64,000 bases of DNA from Dyadobacter sp. (GTDB lineage Bacteria > Bacteroidota > Bacteroidia > Cytophagales > Spirosomataceae). The stretch lies in NCBI RefSeq assembly GCF_017744695.1, contig NZ_JAGIAS010000007.1, positions 371,395-435,394 on the forward strand, in the 5' to 3' direction. A program made the position numbers and the translations under genes. The notes under the pieces are model-generated. The model saw nothing but the letters and a program-made list of their open reading frames with translations, had not been told where the DNA came from and did not search any database. This document shows, piece by piece, positions 60,557 through 64,000 of this stretch (within the stretch, counting starts at the first letter, position 1; every line of letters begins with the position of its first letter).

Positions 60557-62398
60557 ATGAAAGAAGGAATTGAAAAAATTTATTCAAATAGAAGAGATTT
60601 CCTCGTTATAGGCCTAACCGGCCGGACCGGATCGGGTTGCACAACAGCCGCAAGTATTCTTGCGCAATCCCCGGCAATGTTTAGTTTCCCAGATGTTGAC
60701 TCATTCGAATACTCGAATTCTAATGACAGACGGAAAACAAATATTGTTCTGAAATTTGTTCGAGAGAATAGATTTCCATTTTATCGGATTCAGGTTAAGG
60801 ATATCATAACCGCATTTATTTTAGAACATGATTTTGAATCTTTTATCTCGTATGTGGCAACGTTGATTTCTGATATCCAAGTTATTGAAAACCTGAAATC
60901 AATTGAAACAGAGTATGCAAAATTTTATTCAAAACGCAGAGCGATCAAGGAGCTTAGAGAAGATGATGCAGGAGAGCCTCACATAAATAGCGTGTTTCAA
61001 TTCCATTTTGTGGAATTGCAAGATTTCTCAAATAGGCTCAAAGGTCTTCTGGATAATGGATATGCATCTGTTTATCAATCTATTGCAAACAATATTAGAT
61101 CTACTGGTAGTGCATTTGCTGATGAAGATTCCTTCGATGTATCAAAGACGGATTCAATTGTCAGAAAAATAAATAAGTTTATAAAGCTAATTAAAAGGAA
61201 AGTAGAATTTGATAAATTGAAAGATGATATGACCACCGAAAAGGCGTTTATAGTGATCGACGCTTTAAGGAATCCATTTGAAATAAATTTTCTAAAAGAA
61301 CGGCATTCCGCCTTTTACGTATTGTCAGTGAATACATCTGAGGAGGATAGAAAGAATCGCCTTGTTTCACAGGGATATGATGATTCGGCAATAACAAAGC
61401 TTGATAATCAAGAATATCCTTCAAAATTGAAGGGAGCTAAATTGTATATATCTCAAAACATACAAGCGTGCATCGAATTAGCAGATATTCATGTTCATAA
61501 TCCACTATGTAAAAATGATAACTTCAATGAATTGAAACGTCAGCTATTGTGGTATTACTCTTTGATTTTGAAGCCAGGCCTTGTTACTCCTACACCAGTT
61601 GAACGGGTGATGCAAATCGCTTACACAGCAAAGTTCAATTCTGGTTGTTTATCTAGGCAGGTAGGTGCTGTTGTAACGGATAAGCATTATTCAATAAAAT
61701 CGATTGGTTGGAATAATGCGCCACAAAACCAAGTCCCGTGCCTACTTAGAAATGTGAATGATCTAACAAATGCATCTGATATTGAGGCGTATAGTGACTA
61801 TGAGCTGTCGAACAAGAAATTCCGTGACTTCGTTTCCGTTTCTTATGATAATGAAGAAATTAAGAATTTTTCGTCATGTGGAAACAACATTTCATTTTGC
61901 TTTAAAGAAATACAAAATGGTTTAACCGGTGACAAGAACCAGGTACATACTAGATCGCTTCATGCAGAGGAGAACGCATTTCTACAATTAACGAAATATG
62001 GGACTGCCGGGATTGAAGATGGCATTTTATTTACAACCGCGAGCCCGTGTGAATTGTGTTCAAAAAAAGCGTATCAATTAGGAGTAACAAAAATCTATTA
62101 CATTGATCCCTATCCGGGAATAGCGACAACGCACATACTCAAGGGCGGCTCTAAGAATCCGAACTTGTTACTTTATCGAGGAGTGGTTGGTGGTGCGTAT
62201 TTCAAAATCTACAGTCCCCTGTTAGCTTATAAGGATGAGATAAAGCAGGCAACACAATTGGAATTTCTAAATGTTCCACCTAAGAATGCTGAATTGGATG
62301 CTGCTCGGCTTAGAATTGAGGAATTAGAAGGTCAGATAAAAGAGCTGAAAAATACAAAAAGTAAAACGCCCTTCTTGAAGAGAGTATTTAGAAAATAG
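60557..62398 (+). CDS. anti-phage dCTP/dCMP deaminase-like protein (AvcD family)
   Basis: 613 residues from ATG 60557. The N-terminal P-loop NTPase-like domain starts 'FLVIGLTGRTGSGCTTAASILAQSP', where the usual Walker A Lys is Cys (GSGCTT). The C-terminal cytidine/deoxycytidylate deaminase domain has 'RQVGAVVTDKHYSIKSIGWNNAP', zinc ligand and catalytic Glu in 'LHAEENAF', and 'TTASPCELCSKKAYQLGVTKIYY' (PCxxC). A short coiled coil ends the protein. This NTPase-deaminase fusion is the anti-phage dCTP deaminase/AvcD type, which depletes dC nucleotides during phage infection. All deaminase residues are intact. Confidence 0.85.
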   Translation: MKEGIEKIYSNRRDFLVIGLTGRTGSGCTTAASILAQSPAMFSFPDVDSFEYSNSNDRRKTNIVLKFVRENRFPFYRIQVKDIITAFILEHDFESFISYVATLISDIQVIENLKSIETEYAKFYSKRRAIKELREDDAGEPHINSVFQFHFVELQDFSNRLKGLLDNGYASVYQSIANNIRSTGSAFADEDSFDVSKTDSIVRKINKFIKLIKRKVEFDKLKDDMTTEKAFIVIDALRNPFEINFLKERHSAFYVLSVNTSEEDRKNRLVSQGYDDSAITKLDNQEYPSKLKGAKLYISQNIQACIELADIHVHNPLCKNDNFNELKRQLLWYYSLILKPGLVTPTPVERVMQIAYTAKFNSGCLSRQVGAVVTDKHYSIKSIGWNNAPQNQVPCLLRNVNDLTNASDIEAYSDYELSNKKFRDFVSVSYDNEEIKNFSSCGNNISFCFKEIQNGLTGDKNQVHTRSLHAEENAFLQLTKYGTAGIEDGILFTTASPCELCSKKAYQLGVTKIYYIDPYPGIATTHILKGGSKNPNLLLYRGVVGGAYFKIYSPLLAYKDEIKQATQLEFLNVPPKNAELDAARLRIEELEGQIKELKNTKSKTPFLKRVFRK

Positions 62399-62632
62399 TA
62401 GGGGCAGTGTCTGTTGTTTGATAATTTTGGCATGGACTTATCTCTCGATATACCAACTTGGCATGAATCACCGCTCTAAGTGCTAATAATCAATCACTTG
62501 AATTCGAAAAAAAAGGGTGTTGAGGCGTAGTTCAAAAGCATTTAATTAAGTCATTACCTTTAAGTAGTTACCGTTTGATTGATACGTCGCGGAGTACCCC
62601 GACATCTGTTCACGAGCTTTAATATACCTATT
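62399..62632. other. AT-rich intergenic stretch, no gene seen
   Basis: No open frame with start, codon use or homology support. Contains TACCTTTA at about 62558, one base off a -7 box, with no gene after it on the plus strand. Confidence 0.4.
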
Positions 62633-62881
62633 CTAGCACCCCGAATATTCAGGCCGGAAAAGTCCATTGAGAGCGATGATTGTTTTTTCTGTAATGACCC
62701 TTCCGTCTTGCAGTTTGATGTAAGGTTGCAGATCGCCTGTGTGGATCTCAGCTATGATGCCCTCAGCACGTTCGAGCCCGTTGATGTCCAATATCATTTC
62801 CGCTTTTGCGCCACGATTTTTGCAGTCTGTCAACATTTCGAGAAAGCTCTCGTTGACGGATAATGTCGTACGTAAGTCCAT
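62633..62881 (-). CDS. small hypothetical protein
   Basis: 82 residues from the ATG at 62881 (MDLRTTLSVNESFLEMLTDCKNRGAKAEMILDINGLERAEGIIAEIHTGDLQPYIKLQDGRVITEKTIIALNGLFRPEYSGC); an ATG seven codons upstream is possible. The pattern of short strands ('AEGIIAEIHTGDLQPYIKLQDGRVI') suggests a small SH3-like beta barrel. No family was recognised. Accessory neighbours. Confidence 0.65.
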   Translation of the reverse strand: MDLRTTLSVNESFLEMLTDCKNRGAKAEMILDINGLERAEGIIAEIHTGDLQPYIKLQDGRVITEKTIIALNGLFRPEYSGC

Positions 62882-63070
62882 TTTGTAAGTGAGAATGTTC
62901 ATATTTTTAACATCGTTTGTAACACAAAAATGCCCGGTACTTGTGTTTTTTTAACGAAGGTCGTTCATCTTTTGCTTTTGTACACGATAATAACGGTTCT
63001 TCTCTGAGGTTGTCAGTTTAAATATATAAGGTATTGTATATTTAAAAATTTTGCTTTTCAACAGCTCAAT

Positions 63071-63712
63071 CTATTTGAGGCCTTTGATCGACTTTATAAT
63101 CATTGACAGGGTTTTCGACTTAGGAGCATCGCTCAGCCATGTCTCCATGACTTTTGTATCGAGCTCTTGCAAGTCATCTTCGTCAATTCTTAAATTTTCG
63201 ATGAGATATTCAATAGCGGACTTCGAGCTATTTAGCTTTACGCCTATGGTAGTCACTACTTTATCAAATAGCGCCTTCTCCGGCGAAGCAATAAGAATAT
63301 GTTGCTCATCTCCAAGTTCAAAATGTCGAATCCCGAAGCTGTAATAGGGCAATGGCAGCCGCGCGAAGCTAAATGCACCTATTGAGGTGTTTAACCGCTG
63401 GGCACGTTTTGTAGTCGCTGAGGTCACTTCATATACTCGCTCAGGAATTAACCCGTAAAAGAATAGGGCACTGTCAAGTGAGACATAGCTGGGGCCGAAC
63501 AGATGGTTTGCGAGTAGGAATGGCTCCGGGCGGAATGGTGACAGCTTTTTAGTAGGTATATAGAGGCCATCCCTCACAATTTCCAGAAGGCCGGCAGATA
63601 GCAGCTCATTGATTTTATGATTGGGCTCCTTGTGATCTTTGAGAAGCGATGCCAGCAGCTGCCGGGTAAGCGGCTGATTTGAGTGGCTTCTGATGTTTTG
63701 TAGGAGATTCAT
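63071..63712 (-). CDS. AbiEi-type antitoxin-like protein without its toxin
   Basis: 213 residues. The N-terminal winged-helix part is 'MNLLQNIRSHSNQPLTRQLLASLLKDHKEPNHKINELLSAGLLEIVRDGLYIP', and the AbiEi core is 'FLLANHLFGPSYVSLDSALFFYGLIPERVYEVTSATTKRAQRLNTSIGAFSFARLPLPYYSFGI...LIASPEKALFDKV'. In type IV AbiE systems this protein represses transcription of, and neutralises, the nucleotidyltransferase toxin AbiEii encoded just downstream. Here the next 170 bases downstream hold no gene, so the antitoxin is an orphan in this window. It may defend against other AbiEii copies or be a remnant. Confidence 0.82.
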   Translation of the reverse strand: MNLLQNIRSHSNQPLTRQLLASLLKDHKEPNHKINELLSAGLLEIVRDGLYIPTKKLSPFRPEPFLLANHLFGPSYVSLDSALFFYGLIPERVYEVTSATTKRAQRLNTSIGAFSFARLPLPYYSFGIRHFELGDEQHILIASPEKALFDKVVTTIGVKLNSSKSAIEYLIENLRIDEDDLQELDTKVMETWLSDAPKSKTLSMIIKSIKGLK

Positions 63713-63900
63713 GACAGACGTTATATTATAGGTCTTTTAGCTCACTAGCAATCTTATGATCTCGTCAAGGGATTTCGACTCAGTCCAAAGGTTCATGGTG
63801 GAAGACTTAATGTTAAAAGCAATATAATGCTTAGTGAAATTTTAACCGCTTGCCAGTCACCCGAAATTATCCTCTGGGATTGTGCGACTGCTCACGAGCA

Positions 63901-63941
63901 ATAAACAATGTTGATTATTATCAACATTGTTTATATTTTTG
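63901..63941 (+). promoter_or_regulatory. promoter and operator of the HipB-like gene
   Basis: A perfect inverted repeat with 15-base arms, ATAAACAATGTTGAT and ATCAACATTGTTTAT, around TATT (63901-63934). TTG at 63911-63913 lies inside the left arm, and TATTTTTG at 63934-63941 begins at the end of the right arm, with a 20-base spacer, matching the Bacteroidota promoter. A third half-site (AATCAACATTA) abuts the start codon. Binding of a HipB-type dimer here would block its own promoter. Confidence 0.8.
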
Positions 63942-63959
63942 TTTGTAATAATCAACATT

Positions 63960-64000
63960 ATGCAGACCAAAAAGCAAGTTGTGCTACCCAGATTCCAGAA
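63960..64000 (+). CDS. start of a HipB/XRE-like regulator (partial)
   Basis: ATG at 63960 opens MQTKKQVVLPRFQ and runs off the window. In Bacteroidota, short XRE/HipB-type proteins paired with HipA kinases often begin this way (M-x-T-K-K-Q-V-x-L-P). The strong inverted-repeat operator directly upstream fits an autoregulated toxin-antitoxin operon. The HTH itself lies beyond the window, so the call is inferred. Confidence 0.5.
   Translation, partial: MQTKKQVVLPRFQ

Noticed and set aside
62955..63055. Minus-strand frame ending KLTTSEKNRYYRVQKQKMNDLR downstream of AbiEi, considered as a toxin remnant.
   Set aside because: About 36 codons, only non-ATG starts, and no resemblance to an AbiEii nucleotidyltransferase.
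63737..63796. 19-residue frame MNLWTESKSLDEIIRLLVS between AbiEi and the HipB operator (minus strand).
   Set aside because: Too short to support and no promoter; perhaps a fragment of a lost gene.

Overview
The window looks like chromosome from a Bacteroidota bacterium, most likely order Cytophagales and close to Dyadobacter. The evidence is the SusC/SusD pair, a type IX secretion C-terminal domain, the DUF177-rpmF-plsX block, an absence of strong Shine-Dalgarno sites, and many genes preceded by the Bacteroidota -7 box TAnnTTTG (sites at about 2015, 7182, 8836, 22166, 23360, 31673, 33153, 47977, 49353, 57628 and 63934). The genus is a guess from gene content, not from a marker comparison.

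From 1 to 49 kb the DNA reads as ordinary core and semi-core genome. It holds lipid and ribosome genes (fabH start, plsX, rpmF, DUF177), an acyltransferase, proteases of families M61 and M48, an epimerase and an LPLAT acyltransferase. A MarR-controlled RND efflux operon (marR, tolC-like, adaptor, pump) follows at 8.8-15.0 kb. Two toxin-antitoxin-like pairs lie at 15.0-17.1 kb, one with a frameshifted PIN toxin. Then come a glutaminase-family enzyme, DsbD, argB, SusC/SusD, a haem-motif FG-GAP protein, argH, a REP-associated transposase with its palindromes, an NlpC/P60 peptidase, purM, a secreted PQQ-type sugar dehydrogenase and an FtsX-type permease. After these are a GDSL hydrolase, a beta-helix protein, an AraC regulator, a Tet(X)-like flavin monooxygenase, a glycosyltransferase-sensor kinase-response regulator operon, a methyltransferase and an ABM-domain membrane protein.

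From 49.3 kb the window becomes a defence region. A type I restriction-modification operon runs hsdR, a YhcG-type PDDEXK gene, hsdS, a small ABC-type ATPase and hsdM. The C-terminus of the ATPase carries residues spaced like the Arg-Glu-His triad of the PrrC anticodon nuclease, so the operon probably pairs DNA restriction with a tRNA-cutting back-up. Next are a small gene with an unusually structured leader and a PDDEXK/DUF5655 gene.

At 59.1 kb a tRNA 3'-end fragment with its own terminator suggests an attachment site. To its right the DNA is AT-richer and accessory: a Cys-rich small protein, an anti-phage dCTP-deaminase-like protein, an AbiEi-type antitoxin without its toxin, and at the right edge the start of a HipB-like regulator under a perfect inverted repeat. 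No rRNA gene, complete tRNA gene or CRISPR array was seen.
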